Notes: a model not told the origin generated them from the sequence alone. A DNA stretch of 64,000 nucleotides from Planococcaceae bacterium Storch 2/2-2 (GCA_009740415.1 WOYE01000009.1:1364001-1428000), one strand, 5' to 3'. Numbered from the stretch's first letter, positions 16,851 through 27,017 are shown. Translations and numbers: made by a program.

Positions 16851-16853
16851 CGT

Positions 16854-17927
16854 TTAATCATTTTTCAATTGTAACAAATCATCCAAATGGCGGAAAAATG
16901 CTTCCATTTGCTCACGCGTGCCGATCGTAATTCGGACGTACTCGGAAATGTTCGGATCGCTGAAATAACGAATTAACACTTTCCGATCACGTAACCGGTT
17001 GTACAACGCTTCTGCATCGATGTTCGGATTCGTCGTAAAAACGAAGTTCGCACCGGAAGAAAGTGTCGTAAATCCACGTTTCGTCAACTCTTCGACAGCC
17101 CATTCTCTCGTCTCGATGACGAGTTGTCGCTTCTCTTCGAAATAATCGACATCGCGGAAAGCTGCAGTCGCACCGTTCAATGCGAGTTGGTCCAACGTGT
17201 ACGAGTTAAACGAATCTTTCATACGAACGAGCGCTTCAATTAAATGAGGCTGTCCGAGTGCTAAACCGACACGGAGACCCGCGAGTGCGCGTGATTTACT
17301 CGTCGTTTGAACGACGAGTAAATTCGGATACTTGTCGATCAATGTCGCTGCCGAAGGTCCATCCGCAAAGTCGACGTATGCTTCATCGACAATGACGACA
17401 CGGTCCGGGTTGTTATTTAAAATTCGCTCTACCCCATCGAGTGGCATGTAAATGCTCGTCGGTGCGTTCGGGTTCGGGAAAATAACTCCGGCATCCGCAT
17501 CGTAAAACTGCTCTTCATCGATTGTGAAATCATCGTTCATCGGAACCGCTTTAAACGGAATGTTAAACAACTTCGAGTAAACCGGATAAAAACTGTACGT
17601 CACTTCTGGAAACTTCAACGTTCGTCCTTCTTCAAAAAAAGCGTAGAAAGCAAATGCGAGCACTTCATCCGAACCGTTTCCGACGAAGACATTTTCTTTT
17701 CCTAAACCATTCACATGAGCGATCGCTTCTCTTAAATCGTCAGCAGTTGGCGACGGATACTTTTGCATATCGCCTTTCGCCGTTTGCACGATCGCTTCGA
17801 CCGCTTTCGGGCTCGGTGGGTACGGATTTTCATTCGTATTCAATTTAATAACGTTCGGATCATTCATTTGCTCACCTGGCACGTACGGATCCGTACGCTT
17901 TACGACCGATGACCAAAATTTATTCAT
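16854..17927 (-). CDS. hisC: Histidinol-phosphate aminotransferase
   Basis: A 357-residue PLP enzyme of fold type I that converts imidazole-acetol phosphate and glutamate to histidinol phosphate. It has [11 protein letters not shown] near the N-terminus, [28 protein letters not shown] and the PLP-lysine motif [12 protein letters not shown] (about residue 218). ATG 17927 overlaps the end of hisIE by 8 bp. It is the last gene of the his operon; in B. subtilis hisC lies in the trp region instead. It may also serve aromatic transamination, as in Bacillus (inference). Confidence 0.93.
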   Translation of the reverse strand: MNKFWSSVVKRTDPYVPGEQMNDPNVIKLNTNENPYPPSPKAVEAIVQTAKGDMQKYPSPTADDLREAIAHVNGLGKENVFVGNGSDEVLAFAFYAFFEEGRTLKFPEVTYSFYPVYSKLFNIPFKAVPMNDDFTIDEEQFYDADAGVIFPNPNAPTSIYMPLDGVERILNNNPDRVVIVDEAYVDFADGPSAATLIDKYPNLLVVQTTSKSRALAGLRVGLALGQPHLIEALVRMKDSFNSYTLDQLALNGATAAFRDVDYFEEKRQLVIETREWAVEELTKRGFTTLSSGANFVFTTNPNIDAEALYNRLRDRKVLIRYFSDPNISEYVRITIGTREQMEAFFRHLDDLLQLKND

Positions 17928-18552
17928 CGCGCAACACTTCCTTTGAAGGACGGCGGTCACGAAGGACTTGTTTAATGTCGTCGACATCGATGTCCAATTG
18001 TGCAAGTAAGACGAGTGTGTGATAGACGAGGTCTGCTACTTCGTTCGTCACTTCTTCAAAGTCGTTATTTTTCGCACCGATGACGACTTCTGTCGACTCT
18101 TCTCCTACTTTTTTCAAGATTTTATCGATACCTTCTGTAAATAAATACGTCGTGTACGATCCTTCTTTCGGATTTTCTTTTCGCTCTTTCACTTCGTCAG
18201 CAACTTCATAAATGACCGTTCGAACCGAATCGTATTCGATGACCGGCTGGAAGAAACAATTGTCTGACCCTGTATGGCAAGCCGGACCGTGTGGTGTAAC
18301 CGTTACGAGTAATGTATCGCCATCACAATCAAGCGCGATCGAACGGACTGTCTGTTTATTACCGGATGTCGCACCTTTGTTCCAAAGCTCTTGGCGTGAT
18401 CGGCTATAAAACCACGTTTCTTTCGTCTCTAACGTCTTTTGTAACGCTTCTTCGTTCATGTAAGCGAGCATTAATACATCGCCTGTACGCTCATCTTGTA
18501 CGATTGCTGGCACGAGGCCGTTTTCATCATAAGTTACGTTCAGTTCTGTCAT
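17920..18552 (-). CDS. hisI: Bifunctional phosphoribosyl-AMP cyclohydrolase / phosphoribosyl-ATP pyrophosphatase
   Basis: About 210 residues: an N-terminal HisI domain ([35 protein letters not shown] with metal Cys/His) fused to a C-terminal HisE domain ([27 protein letters not shown]). It catalyses steps 2 and 3 of histidine synthesis. ATG at 18552 is preferred over 18558 because AGGA is 9 nt before it rather than 3. It lies between hisF and hisC. Confidence 0.93.
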   Translation of the reverse strand: MTELNVTYDENGLVPAIVQDERTGDVLMLAYMNEEALQKTLETKETWFYSRSRQELWNKGATSGNKQTVRSIALDCDGDTLLVTVTPHGPACHTGSDNCFFQPVIEYDSVRTVIYEVADEVKERKENPKEGSYTTYLFTEGIDKILKKVGEESTEVVIGAKNNDFEEVTNEVADLVYHTLVLLAQLDIDVDDIKQVLRDRRPSKEVLRDE

Positions 18553-18565
18553 TGTCATTCATCCT

Positions 18566-19309
18566 TTATTGTACGTCTGCTTCACGCAGCGCTTCTTTAA
18601 TATCTTTAATTTTCACTTCATCGAAATGGAAAACAGAAGCCGCGAGTAAACCGTCCGCTCGCCCTTCGGTTGCCGCCTCAATAAAATGTTCAATCGTTCC
18701 TGCTCCGCCACTTGCAACGGTCGGAATCGTTACGACGTCATTTACACGTTTCATTAAGTCGATGTTGTAACCGTTTTTCACGCCGTCTTCTGCAATGCTA
18801 TTAATGACGAGTTCTCCCGCTCCGAGCGCTTCCATTCGTTGCACCCATTCGATCGCATCGATGCCGGTATTTTCACGTCCACCTTTTGCAAAGACGCGAT
18901 ACACCCCTTCATCATCTTTTTGAATATCGACGGAAACGACGACTTTTTCCGAACCGATCGCCTCACTTATTTCGCGAACGATCGTAGGATTCGTAATCGT
19001 AATACTGTTGATCGATACTTTGTCCGCACCGAGTTCGATTAAACGTTCCACGTCTTCGACAGTACGAATACCGCCACCGACGACGAAAGGAACCGGTACT
19101 TCTTTTGCGATTTGTTCAATCAAATCATAAAACAAGCCACGCCCTGTAACAGAAGCAGAAATGTCATAAAAGACGAGCTCATCTGCTCCTTCTGCTACGT
19201 ACCGTTTAGCGAGTGTTAACGGATCCGCCACTTCTTGGACGTCTACGAATTTTTTTCCTTTGACGACTTTACGATTGTCGATATCTAAACACGGGATAAT
19301 TTTTTTCAT
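18566..19309 (-). CDS. hisF: Imidazole glycerol phosphate synthase cyclase subunit
   Basis: A 247-residue (beta/alpha)8 barrel. It has the N-terminal KKIIPCLDIDNRKVVKGKKF with catalytic Asp (about residue 11), the second Asp in VVVSVDIQKDDEG (about 130) and the phosphate loops GGGIR and ASGGAG. HisF normally works with the glutaminase HisH, which supplies ammonia. No hisH is present next to it or in the window. Its ATG overlaps the hisA stop by 4 bp. Confidence 0.95.
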   Translation of the reverse strand: MKKIIPCLDIDNRKVVKGKKFVDVQEVADPLTLAKRYVAEGADELVFYDISASVTGRGLFYDLIEQIAKEVPVPFVVGGGIRTVEDVERLIELGADKVSINSITITNPTIVREISEAIGSEKVVVSVDIQKDDEGVYRVFAKGGRENTGIDAIEWVQRMEALGAGELVINSIAEDGVKNGYNIDLMKRVNDVVTIPTVASGGAGTIEHFIEAATEGRADGLLAASVFHFDEVKIKDIKEALREADVQ

Positions 19310-20022
19310 ACGCGTTGCTCCTCGATTAGTTTTTCAAGCGATAAAGCGCCTTCGTACAATGCTTTCCCGATGATCGCACCGTATAACCCCATTTCACGAA
19401 GGTCCCGAATGTTTTGTTCAGTCGATACACCACCCGATGCAATGACGTCGATCGATGTCAATTCGTCGACTTCTTTCAATTCTTCCATATTCGGCCCTTG
19501 CATCATGCCGTCTTTTAAAATGTCCGTATAAACGATCGTTTGAACGCCGATCGCTTCGAGTTCTTTAATGAGATCTGTCGCCTTCGTTTCGCTCGTTTCG
19601 GTCCAACCGTCCGTCGCGACGTAACCGCCACGCGCATCGATCGATACCGCGATTCGTTCGCCGTACGTCTCCACCGCTTCTTTTAAAAACTGTGGGTCTT
19701 CGATTGCAGCTGTTCCGATAATGACACGTGTGACGCCATTGTCGATATGTTGTTTTACTTTTTCCATCGTACGAACCCCACCGCCAACTTGAACGGGTAC
19801 GTTCACTGCTTGCGCTAAGTCACGAATCGCATTCATATTTGGCGTGTCGCCGCTTTTAGCACCGTCTAAATCGACGACGTGAATGTATGCTGCACCTTCG
19901 CGTTCCCACTGTTTCGCCATTTCAGTCGGCGAGTCGTGGTAAACGATCTCTTGATCGTAATCCCCTTGTGTTAATCGGACGCATTGTCCACCTCGAATAT
20001 CGATTGCTGGAAATAAAATCAT
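19306..20022 (-). CDS. hisA: ProFAR isomerase (HisA)
   Basis: A 238-residue (beta/alpha)8 barrel, the isomerase of step 4. The signatures are LFPAIDIRGGQCVRLTQGDY (catalytic Asp about residue 8), VQVGGGVRT, YTDILKDGMMQGPN (second Asp) and ASGGV. It begins only 12 bp after the hisB stop, where most Bacillales carry hisH between hisB and hisA. Confidence 0.95.
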   Translation of the reverse strand: MILFPAIDIRGGQCVRLTQGDYDQEIVYHDSPTEMAKQWEREGAAYIHVVDLDGAKSGDTPNMNAIRDLAQAVNVPVQVGGGVRTMEKVKQHIDNGVTRVIIGTAAIEDPQFLKEAVETYGERIAVSIDARGGYVATDGWTETSETKATDLIKELEAIGVQTIVYTDILKDGMMQGPNMEELKEVDELTSIDVIASGGVSTEQNIRDLREMGLYGAIIGKALYEGALSLEKLIEEQRV

Positions 20023-20034
20023 GAATAGTCCCCC

Positions 20035-20625
20035 TTATTCTAAAAGTCCTTTAGTCGATGGTACGCCATCTTGTAACGGGTCAATCGCGCTACCTGCTGC
20101 GAGCGCTCGACCGAATGCTTTGAAAATCGCTTCAATGATATGGTGCGTGTTTTTACCGTAAAGTAAGTTGATGTGTAACGTCACGCGTGAGTGGCTCGTA
20201 AATGCGACGAAAAACTCTTCAACGAGCTCCGTATCGAATACGCCTACTTTATCTTTTAATCCTTCTACGTTGAACACTAAGTACGGACGGCCGCTAATGT
20301 CGAGCGTTACATTCGCTAACGTTTCGTCCATCGGCATAGAAAACGTTCCGTAACGTGTAATGCCTACTTTATCGCCAATCGACTCATAAAAACATTGTCC
20401 GAGTGCGATCCCGATATCTTCTACCGTATGGTGTTGGTCAACGTATAAGTCACCGTCACACTTCACATCTAAATCAAATCGACCGTGTTTCGCAAACAAC
20501 GTGAGCATATGGTCGAGAAACCCTACTCCTGTATCGATGTTCGTTTCACCTGTACCGTCGATATTAAATGATAATTCAATCGATGTTTCTGCCGTCGTTC
20601 GGCTTCTTGATGCTTGTCTAGTCAT
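20035..20625 (-). CDS. hisB: Imidazoleglycerol-phosphate dehydratase
   Basis: A 196-residue Mn-dependent dehydratase of step 6. The metal-binding motifs are [16 protein letters not shown]-like ([14 protein letters not shown]), [15 protein letters not shown] and the C-terminal PSTKGLL. It is the single-domain form without a fused phosphatase, consistent with the separate hisJ. It lies 2 bp after hisD. Confidence 0.95.
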   Translation of the reverse strand: MTRQASRSRTTAETSIELSFNIDGTGETNIDTGVGFLDHMLTLFAKHGRFDLDVKCDGDLYVDQHHTVEDIGIALGQCFYESIGDKVGITRYGTFSMPMDETLANVTLDISGRPYLVFNVEGLKDKVGVFDTELVEEFFVAFTSHSRVTLHINLLYGKNTHHIIEAIFKAFGRALAAGSAIDPLQDGVPSTKGLLE

Positions 20626-20627
20626 TG

Positions 20628-21908
20628 TTAACGAGTCCCCTTTCGCACTTCGACTGATTTCGCGTGTGCTGATAATTGTTCCGCCGTCGCGATCGTGACG
20701 ACCGCATCTGCTTCTTTCATAAATGCTTCTTCTGTATAGTGAATGATGCTCGATTTTTTCATGAAGTCATACACACCAAGCGGTGATGCAAAGGCCGCTG
20801 TACCGCTCGTCGGTAACGTATGGTTCGGTCCTGCCACGTAGTCCCCCATCGCTTCACACCCGTAGTTTCCGAGGAACATCGCTCCTGCATGTCGAATGTT
20901 CATCATCGAGTGAACGGGATCATTCGTCATAATTTCTAAATGTTCTGGTGCGATCCGATTGACGACATCGTGCGCTTCTTCTAACGTCTCGACGAGAACG
21001 ATTCGCCCGAACTGCTCAATCGAAGCTCTTGCAATTTCTTCACGTGGCAATTGCCCGAGTTGTTCTTCGACTTCACGACTCACTTCACGTGCAAACGATT
21101 CGGACGTCGTGACGCAAATCGCGTTCGCCATTTCATCGTGCTCCGCTTGAGATAACAAGTCCGCTGCGGCAAAAGTAGGGTTCGTCGTCTCATCAGCGAG
21201 TACGCAAATTTCACTCGGACCGGCGATCATATCGATCGCAACATCACCGTACACCCATTTTTTCGCGCGTGCGACGAACATATTACCCGGTCCTGTAATT
21301 TTATCCACTTTCGCAATCGTCTCTGTTCCGTAAGCGAGCGCTGCAATCGCCTGCGCGCCTCCTACTTTGTAAATCGTATCGACACCTGCTAATTTTGCAG
21401 CCGCAACGATCGCTGGGTTGATCGTTCCATCTTTTTGTGGCGGAGTGACGATCGCAATGTGACGAACGCCTGCAATTTTAGCAGGCAACACGTTCATTAA
21501 AACGGTCGATGGATAAACGGCTTTTCCACCTGGAACGTAAATGCCAACTCGATCAATCGGTGTCACCTTTTGTCCGAGCGTCACGCCTGGACGCACTTCT
21601 TCAAACCACGATTTCTCTTTTTGTAATCGGTGGTATTGATCGATCTGTTCGTGAGCGAGTTCAAGAGCAGCGAGAACGTTCGGATCGAGCGCAAACATCG
21701 CCTCTTGCATCTCTTCCTCTGTCATTTCTAGTCGATCGAGCGTTACTCCGTCAAACTGGGCCGTGTACGCTTGAAGGGCCGCATCGCCTTCACGACGAAC
21801 CGTTTGAATGATGTCGAGAACGACCTCATCGACATCTGATGTCAAATGGCTCATATTCGCTAATCGTTCTCTTTCTTCTAAAAACTGTTCTTTCGTTACA
21901 ATGTTCAT
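20628..21908 (-). CDS. hisD: Histidinol dehydrogenase
   Basis: A 426-residue Zn-dependent enzyme that oxidises histidinol to histidine in two steps. It has [55 protein letters not shown] and the catalytic-His region [10 protein letters not shown]. Its ATG overlaps the hisG stop (ATGA). Confidence 0.96.
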   Translation of the reverse strand: MNIVTKEQFLEERERLANMSHLTSDVDEVVLDIIQTVRREGDAALQAYTAQFDGVTLDRLEMTEEEMQEAMFALDPNVLAALELAHEQIDQYHRLQKEKSWFEEVRPGVTLGQKVTPIDRVGIYVPGGKAVYPSTVLMNVLPAKIAGVRHIAIVTPPQKDGTINPAIVAAAKLAGVDTIYKVGGAQAIAALAYGTETIAKVDKITGPGNMFVARAKKWVYGDVAIDMIAGPSEICVLADETTNPTFAAADLLSQAEHDEMANAICVTTSESFAREVSREVEEQLGQLPREEIARASIEQFGRIVLVETLEEAHDVVNRIAPEHLEIMTNDPVHSMMNIRHAGAMFLGNYGCEAMGDYVAGPNHTLPTSGTAAFASPLGVYDFMKKSSIIHYTEEAFMKEADAVVTIATAEQLSAHAKSVEVRKGTR

Positions 21909-22546
21909 TCTGCTGCCTCCATTCCTTCTTTTAAGTAATTGATCAACTGACGAACTTCTTCCGTTTTCGTCGCATATCCTGCCTTATTCGCAATGACACG
22001 AGCACTACTCGACGTAATGCCTTCTAAAACGACGAGTCCATTTTCACGCAACGTCGTTCCTGTCTCTACGATATCGACGATAACGTGTGACATATGGATG
22101 AGCGGTGCGAGCTCGATCGAACCGTTCAACTTAATAATGTCGCATGCGCGACCTTTTTTATCGAAATAATCTTTCGCGATGTTCGGGTATTTGGTCGCTA
22201 CTTTAACGAGTGGTCGTTCGTCCATTTTTTCATCCGGGAATCCGGCGACGACGACGTCACAACGGCTGCTTTCTAAGTCGAGCAACTCGTACACATCTTT
22301 TTTCTCTTCCATAATAACGTCTTTTCCGACGATACCGATTTCAGCTGCACCCGTTTCGACATACGTCGGTACGTCGACAGCTTTCACTAAAATGAGTCGG
22401 TATTTTTTCGAATCGTCCCAAATGACAAGCTTGCGTGTATCGCTCGTAAATTCTGAAAACTGAATCGACATTTTTTCTAAAATGGACAATGTATGTTTCG
22501 CAATTCGCCCTTTCGCTAAGGCGATCGTAATCGTTTTTTCTGACAT
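21905..22546 (-). CDS. hisG: ATP phosphoribosyltransferase, short form
   Basis: A 213-residue HisG of the short class that lacks the C-terminal regulatory domain and needs HisZ. It starts MSEKTITIALAKGRI and has AEIGIVGKDVIME and the PRPP-binding segment IVDIVETGTTLRENGL. ATG at 22546 lies 1 bp after the hisZ stop; upstream in-frame codons to 22633 lie inside hisZ. It catalyses the first committed step. Confidence 0.95.
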   Translation of the reverse strand: MSEKTITIALAKGRIAKHTLSILEKMSIQFSEFTSDTRKLVIWDDSKKYRLILVKAVDVPTYVETGAAEIGIVGKDVIMEEKKDVYELLDLESSRCDVVVAGFPDEKMDERPLVKVATKYPNIAKDYFDKKGRACDIIKLNGSIELAPLIHMSHVIVDIVETGTTLRENGLVVLEGITSSSARVIANKAGYATKTEEVRQLINYLKEGMEAAE

Positions 22547-22547
22547 A

Positions 22548-23753
22548 TTAATTCGCTCCTTGTCTTTCGATGAAGCTGCGTAGCAATGCATCGACATTGT
22601 CATACGTTTCTTCACGAGTCGCTGTACGCACATGGATTTGTCCGTCGGTCATCGACACGTCGTACAACGCACCATCTGAACGATCGCCGAGTACGGTGCG
22701 GTAAAAACGTTCGCGCAAATTCATCGCCAGTTCAATCGCTGCTTCTCGCGCAGCTTCATCGTACGTAATCGCTACGTCTAACGCATATTCATCTTCCTTC
22801 GCTGTCGGAACGGCACTGACGAGTGGATCCATATCGAAAGCGAAACCGATTGCTGGAGTAGCTACGCCGAACTGTTGCGACAAATCATCGTAACGTCCAC
22901 CCATTAAAACAGGCTTTCCGACACCTTCTACGTACGCTTGGAAAATTAAATGTGAGTAATAGTCCATTCGGTTAATTAACCCGAAGTCATAAACGACTTG
23001 TTGGTCGACACCGAACAATGTTAAGCTTTCATCGACACGCTTTAAATAGTCGAGCGTCTCTTTCACGGCTTCATTCGTCGCGTACGTTTCAAGGCGCTCC
23101 TCTACTACTTCAATTGTACCGTAAAATGTCGGAATATTCGATGCAATTTCTTTCGCTTGTGCGTCGATCGCAAGTGGTTGTAAAAACTGTTGCAACTCCG
23201 CCATATTTTTCGCACGGATCAGTCGCTCGATTTCATCGAGTTCGTTCGTCGATAAGTCGTACGGTGCTAGCAAGTCATCAACGAATGTAGCAAATCCGAC
23301 TTCGAACGTATGGTGACTTAAGTTTAAATCGTGTAACGTGTGAGAAGCGAGTGCGATAATTTCTGCATCTGCTTCAGGACGACTCGGCTCAAAACATTCG
23401 ATTCCCATTTGAAGTGTTTCAATCGGATCATTCGGCTGAAACGTTTGACGGAACACTTCTTGGACGTAATAAAACTTGCGCTCCATCGGTTCTGTTTCTT
23501 TTTGACGTTTCAACTGTTCAGCATAACGATAAGCGATCGGTAATGTGACGTCGGGACGTAGGACGAGCAATTCCCCGTCATAATTCGTTAATTTAATCAT
23601 ATCGCGCGGGTCCATCGGATGATCGACTTCCCCGTACATTGCGTACGTTTCAAACGCTTGGGTCTGTGCTTTACGATAGCCGTACGATTCAAACCGTTTT
23701 GCCATCGTTTGAACGATTCGATTCGTTTTTTCTTCTTGTGTCGTGTTTACCAT
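22548..23753 (-). CDS. hisZ: ATP phosphoribosyltransferase regulatory subunit
   Basis: A 401-residue histidyl-tRNA-synthetase paralogue required by the short HisG for activity and feedback by histidine. It has class-II-synthetase-like motifs (LRPDVTLPIAYRYAEQL, YYVQEVFRQ, VLMGGRYDDLSQQFG) but no anticodon-binding domain. ATG 23753 has AGGAG at 8 nt; the GTG at 23762 would sit on that site. It is the first gene of the operon, with a strong promoter at 23817-23845. Confidence 0.93.
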   Translation of the reverse strand: MVNTTQEEKTNRIVQTMAKRFESYGYRKAQTQAFETYAMYGEVDHPMDPRDMIKLTNYDGELLVLRPDVTLPIAYRYAEQLKRQKETEPMERKFYYVQEVFRQTFQPNDPIETLQMGIECFEPSRPEADAEIIALASHTLHDLNLSHHTFEVGFATFVDDLLAPYDLSTNELDEIERLIRAKNMAELQQFLQPLAIDAQAKEIASNIPTFYGTIEVVEERLETYATNEAVKETLDYLKRVDESLTLFGVDQQVVYDFGLINRMDYYSHLIFQAYVEGVGKPVLMGGRYDDLSQQFGVATPAIGFAFDMDPLVSAVPTAKEDEYALDVAITYDEAAREAAIELAMNLRERFYRTVLGDRSDGALYDVSMTDGQIHVRTATREETYDNVDALLRSFIERQGAN

Positions 23754-23810
23754 GTATGTCACTCCTGTTTTTTGCAGAAAGCACTTTACTGCTTTACTAC
23801 ACTAAAGTTA

Positions 23811-23845
23811 TATAGTACTATAAATCTATCAAGACGAATTGTCAA
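23811..23845 (-). promoter_or_regulatory. his operon promoter with a palindromic operator candidate
   Basis: On the minus strand TTGACA (23840-23845), a 17-bp spacer and TATAGT (23817-23822). The -10 is one arm of the perfect 12-bp palindrome TATAGTACTATA (23811-23822). A protein bound there would block RNA polymerase. The site also lies between hisZ and the divergent hisJ. Confidence 0.75.
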
Positions 23846-23866
23846 TAGAATTGGAGGCTTTCTTTT

Positions 23867-24679
23867 ATGTTTGATTATCATATGCATACGGCTTTCTCTG
23901 CAGATAGCCGTGCCGATATGGACGAAATGGTCCAGACGGCGATTCAACAAGGGTTAAAAGAAATTTGTTTTACTGAACATATCGACTACGACTACCCGGA
24001 CGACTCAATCGTATTCGATTTAGATTATGACGCGTATACGAAAAAGATTACAGAAGTTCAAGAAAAATACCGTCGTGACATTACAGTGAAAAAAGGGGTC
24101 GAGCTCGGCATTCAACCGCATTTATTCGATCGATACGACGAACTGATGAGTAAGACGGAGTGGGATTTCGTCATTTGTTCGATGCACACCGTGGAAAATA
24201 AATCGCTCCATTACGGTGAAATTTTCGAAGGCCGTACGTTAGATCAGGCGTTTGAAGTGTATTACGACGAATTTACACATTGCATTCAACATTTCAAAGA
24301 GTACAACATTTTAGGTCACGTCGATTTGATCAAACGGTACTCGCACAGTTTCGTCGAAGAGAAGACAGACAACTTATTCCACGACGAACTCGCCAAAATG
24401 TTCGACATCATTATTCCAGAAGGGAAAGGAATCGAGTTGAATACGTCTGGCGTTCGTTACGGACTCGATCACAACTTAGCAGCACCTGACGTTTTACGTC
24501 TCTATCACGAAATGGGCGGTGAAGTCATTACGGTCGGTTCAGATGCCCACCGTCCGTCTGAAATCGCATTTCAATTTAAAGAATCGCTCGCCTTATTAAA
24601 AGACATCGGATTCAAATACATTACGACGTTTGAAAACCGAAAACCGACGTTCCATTCGATCGATTCATTACACATTTAA
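23867..24679 (+). CDS. hisJ: Histidinol-phosphatase, PHP type
   Basis: A 270-residue PHP-domain enzyme that removes phosphate from histidinol phosphate. The metal ligands are visible: DYHMHTAFSAD at the N-terminus, CFTEHIDYD, ICSMHTVEN, LGHVDLIKRY and VGSDAHRPSEI. It is divergent from hisZ and shares the regulatory region. TTGGAGG precedes the ATG. Confidence 0.93.
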   Translation: MFDYHMHTAFSADSRADMDEMVQTAIQQGLKEICFTEHIDYDYPDDSIVFDLDYDAYTKKITEVQEKYRRDITVKKGVELGIQPHLFDRYDELMSKTEWDFVICSMHTVENKSLHYGEIFEGRTLDQAFEVYYDEFTHCIQHFKEYNILGHVDLIKRYSHSFVEEKTDNLFHDELAKMFDIIIPEGKGIELNTSGVRYGLDHNLAAPDVLRLYHEMGGEVITVGSDAHRPSEIAFQFKESLALLKDIGFKYITTFENRKPTFHSIDSLHI

Positions 24680-24682
24680 ACG

Positions 24683-24719
24683 AAAAAACCGAGTTCTGCT
24701 TGAGCAGACTCGGTTTTTT
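24683..24719. terminator. Terminator shared by hisJ and gdhA
   Basis: AAAAAACCGAGT.CTGCT / AGCAG.ACTCGGTTTTTT; works in both directions between convergent genes. Confidence 0.9.
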
Positions 24720-24728
24720 GATTATTGA

Positions 24729-26111
24729 TTAATGGATTCCGTGAGCGACCATCGCATTCGCTACTTTTAAAAATCCTGCGATGTTCGCACCTTTTACTAA
24801 ATTGTTCGGCGAGCCGTATCGATCGGCCGCTTCTACACAGTTCGTATAAATCGTCTTCATAACGTCTTGTAGACGTTCATCGACTTCTTCTGTCGTCCAA
24901 GAAAGACGCATACTATTTTGAGACATTTCCATCGCAGAAACTGCTACACCGCCTGCGTTTGCTGCTTTTGCTGGTGCAAAGAGTACGCCATTTTTTTGCA
25001 AATGGTGAATGGCTTCAATCGAACACGGCATATTCGCCCCTTCACCGACCGCTTTCACGCCGTTTGCGACGAGCGCTTCTGCTGATTGTTTCGACAACTC
25101 ATTTTGCGTCGCACACGGCAAGGCGATATCACACGGAATTTCCCAAATGTGAGCACATCCTTCTACGTACGTCGCTTCTGGATGATATTTCGTATATTCT
25201 TTAATGCGTTTTCGTTCAACTTGCTTAATCCGCTTCACCGTCTCTAAATCGATCCCTCGTTCGTCGTAAATGTAGCCGCTCGAATCGCTACAAGCGACGA
25301 CGGTCGCACCGAGCTCCATCGCTTTAGACATCGCATACGTCGATACGTTTCCTGAACCTGACACGACGACTCGACTATCTTTGAAATCGAGGTCCGCGTC
25401 TTTCAACATTTCAGATACGAAGTAGACGAGTCCGTGCCCTGTCGCTTCCGTACGTCCGAGGCTTCCACCGTGAGCCGGGTCTTTCCCTGTAAAGACGCCT
25501 GCTTGGTAGCCTCCAAACATTCGGTTGTAATGCCCGAACATATAACCGATTTCACGCGCACCGACACCGATGTCCCCCGCTGGAACGTCTGTATTCGGAC
25601 CGATATGTTTGTACAATTCCGTCATGAAACTTTGTGTAAATCGCATCACTTCACGATCCGATTTTCCTTTCGGATCAAAATCCGATCCACCTTTTCCGGC
25701 ACCGATCGGTTGTCCAGTTAATGCGTTTTTAAAAATTTGCTCGAACGCTAAAAATTTCATAATGCTATTGTTGACCGATGGGTGGAAACGGAGTCCACCT
25801 TTGTACGGACCGAGATCACTATTAAATTGCACACGGAAACCACGGTTCACTCGGACGCGACCTTTATCGTCTTCCCAAGCGACACGAAATGAAATCGTTC
25901 GGTCAGGCTCAGTGAGACGTTCCAAAATACCATTTTCCATGTATTCAGGATGTTGGGCAAAAACAGGACGGAGCGAATCGAAAATTTCGCGCGTCGCTTG
26001 TAAAAACTCTTGCTCTTCGGGATTTCGTTGTTTCACGAGCGCATACACTTTATGTACGTAATCGTTCGCTTGTTTCCGTTGCTCTTGCTCCATAGGCGTT
26101 AACTTAGTCAT
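24729..26111 (-). CDS. gdhA: Glutamate dehydrogenase, probably NADP-specific
   Basis: A 460-residue protein of the hexameric GdhA type. It has PYKGGLRFHPSVNNSIMKFLAFEQ-like substrate Lys residues, the active-site block QPIGAGKGGSDFDPKG, PAGDIGVGAREIGYM and the nucleotide-binding VVVSGSGNVSTYA. The length and GSGNVS match NADP-dependent assimilatory enzymes (2-oxoglutarate + NH3 to glutamate). It is a single gene. Confidence 0.93.
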   Translation of the reverse strand: MTKLTPMEQEQRKQANDYVHKVYALVKQRNPEEQEFLQATREIFDSLRPVFAQHPEYMENGILERLTEPDRTISFRVAWEDDKGRVRVNRGFRVQFNSDLGPYKGGLRFHPSVNNSIMKFLAFEQIFKNALTGQPIGAGKGGSDFDPKGKSDREVMRFTQSFMTELYKHIGPNTDVPAGDIGVGAREIGYMFGHYNRMFGGYQAGVFTGKDPAHGGSLGRTEATGHGLVYFVSEMLKDADLDFKDSRVVVSGSGNVSTYAMSKAMELGATVVACSDSSGYIYDERGIDLETVKRIKQVERKRIKEYTKYHPEATYVEGCAHIWEIPCDIALPCATQNELSKQSAEALVANGVKAVGEGANMPCSIEAIHHLQKNGVLFAPAKAANAGGVAVSAMEMSQNSMRLSWTTEEVDERLQDVMKTIYTNCVEAADRYGSPNNLVKGANIAGFLKVANAMVAHGIH

Positions 26112-26260
26112 TTAGCTTTCATCCCTCTCGTTATCTTTAGTACTGTTCTTATTTTGTACACTCCACTACTTCCATATTATCATTGAAAAAAAGTTAGTAC
26201 CAATATTTTCACTAGAACAGCGGAAAGAAAGCTCATCTTTACACATTTTTAAAGAAAAAT

Positions 26261-26277
26261 GAACAATCGAATTGTTC
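26261..26277. promoter_or_regulatory. 17-bp inverted repeat upstream of gdhA and a HAD gene
   Basis: GAACAAT CGA ATTGTTC is a perfect 7-bp inverted repeat. It lies 9 bp before a TATAGT that could be the -10 of the plus-strand gene, so it may be an operator. Confidence 0.4.
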
Positions 26278-26333
26278 CACGAAGTATAGTACGATAGAAA
26301 GAGCAAACATTTATTAAAAGGAGTGTTCATCCA

Positions 26334-27011
26334 GTGACTCAACGAATGAAAAAAGTAGCGCTATTCGATTTCGATCGGACGTTTTACAAGTACGACACGT
26401 TTTCCCTTTTACAAAAACATGTGAAGGCAGACCCTACGTTCGGTGATCAATATGCCCAATTTATGAATCCGACGATTTTGCCATTTGCGCAATATAAATT
26501 AGGCCTCATGAAAGGTGAACGTGTTCGAGCGATTGCGATGCAAAACTTCTTGAAAGCACTCGATGGTGGTACAGAAGAAGAAGTCCGTGAATTTTTCAGT
26601 ACGATTCGCGAGACGATCGAAAAAGATGTCCATCCGAAACTTGAAAAACAGTTAATGAAACATAAACGAGAAGGCTTCCATACGGTGCTCGTGTCAGGTG
26701 CGTACGTACCGTTTCTCGAAGAAGTCGTCAAACGGTACCCGTTCGATACAATTATCGGAACGAACATTCCGTTCAAAAACGGAACGGTCGACAGCTCGAT
26801 TCCACTCGCTCACTTGCAAGCGGATCGAAAAGTCGATGCCGTCCTTCAAACGTTCCGCCACGAATCGATCGATTGGGAAAATAGTTTCGCGTATAGCGAT
26901 CGCTATTCGGACCTTCCGATGCTCTCACTCGTCGGTCATCCTGTCGCTGTCAATGCCGAGCGATCGTTAAAGCAGTACGCTAAAAAAAATCGATGGAAAC
27001 GGATGAAGTGA
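26334..27011 (+). CDS. HAD-superfamily phosphatase, subfamily IB
   Basis: A 225-residue protein with HAD motifs: ALFDFDRTFYKYDT (motif I, nucleophile Asp), VLVSGAYVPFLEEVV (motif II) and SDRYSDLPMLSLVG (motif IV). It resembles SerB-like IB phosphatases. Its substrate is unknown. The GTG start at 26334 has GGAG 10 nt upstream; ATG at 26346 is the alternative. Confidence 0.8.
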   Translation: MTQRMKKVALFDFDRTFYKYDTFSLLQKHVKADPTFGDQYAQFMNPTILPFAQYKLGLMKGERVRAIAMQNFLKALDGGTEEEVREFFSTIRETIEKDVHPKLEKQLMKHKREGFHTVLVSGAYVPFLEEVVKRYPFDTIIGTNIPFKNGTVDSSIPLAHLQADRKVDAVLQTFRHESIDWENSFAYSDRYSDLPMLSLVGHPVAVNAERSLKQYAKKNRWKRMK

Positions 27012-27017
27012 TAATGT

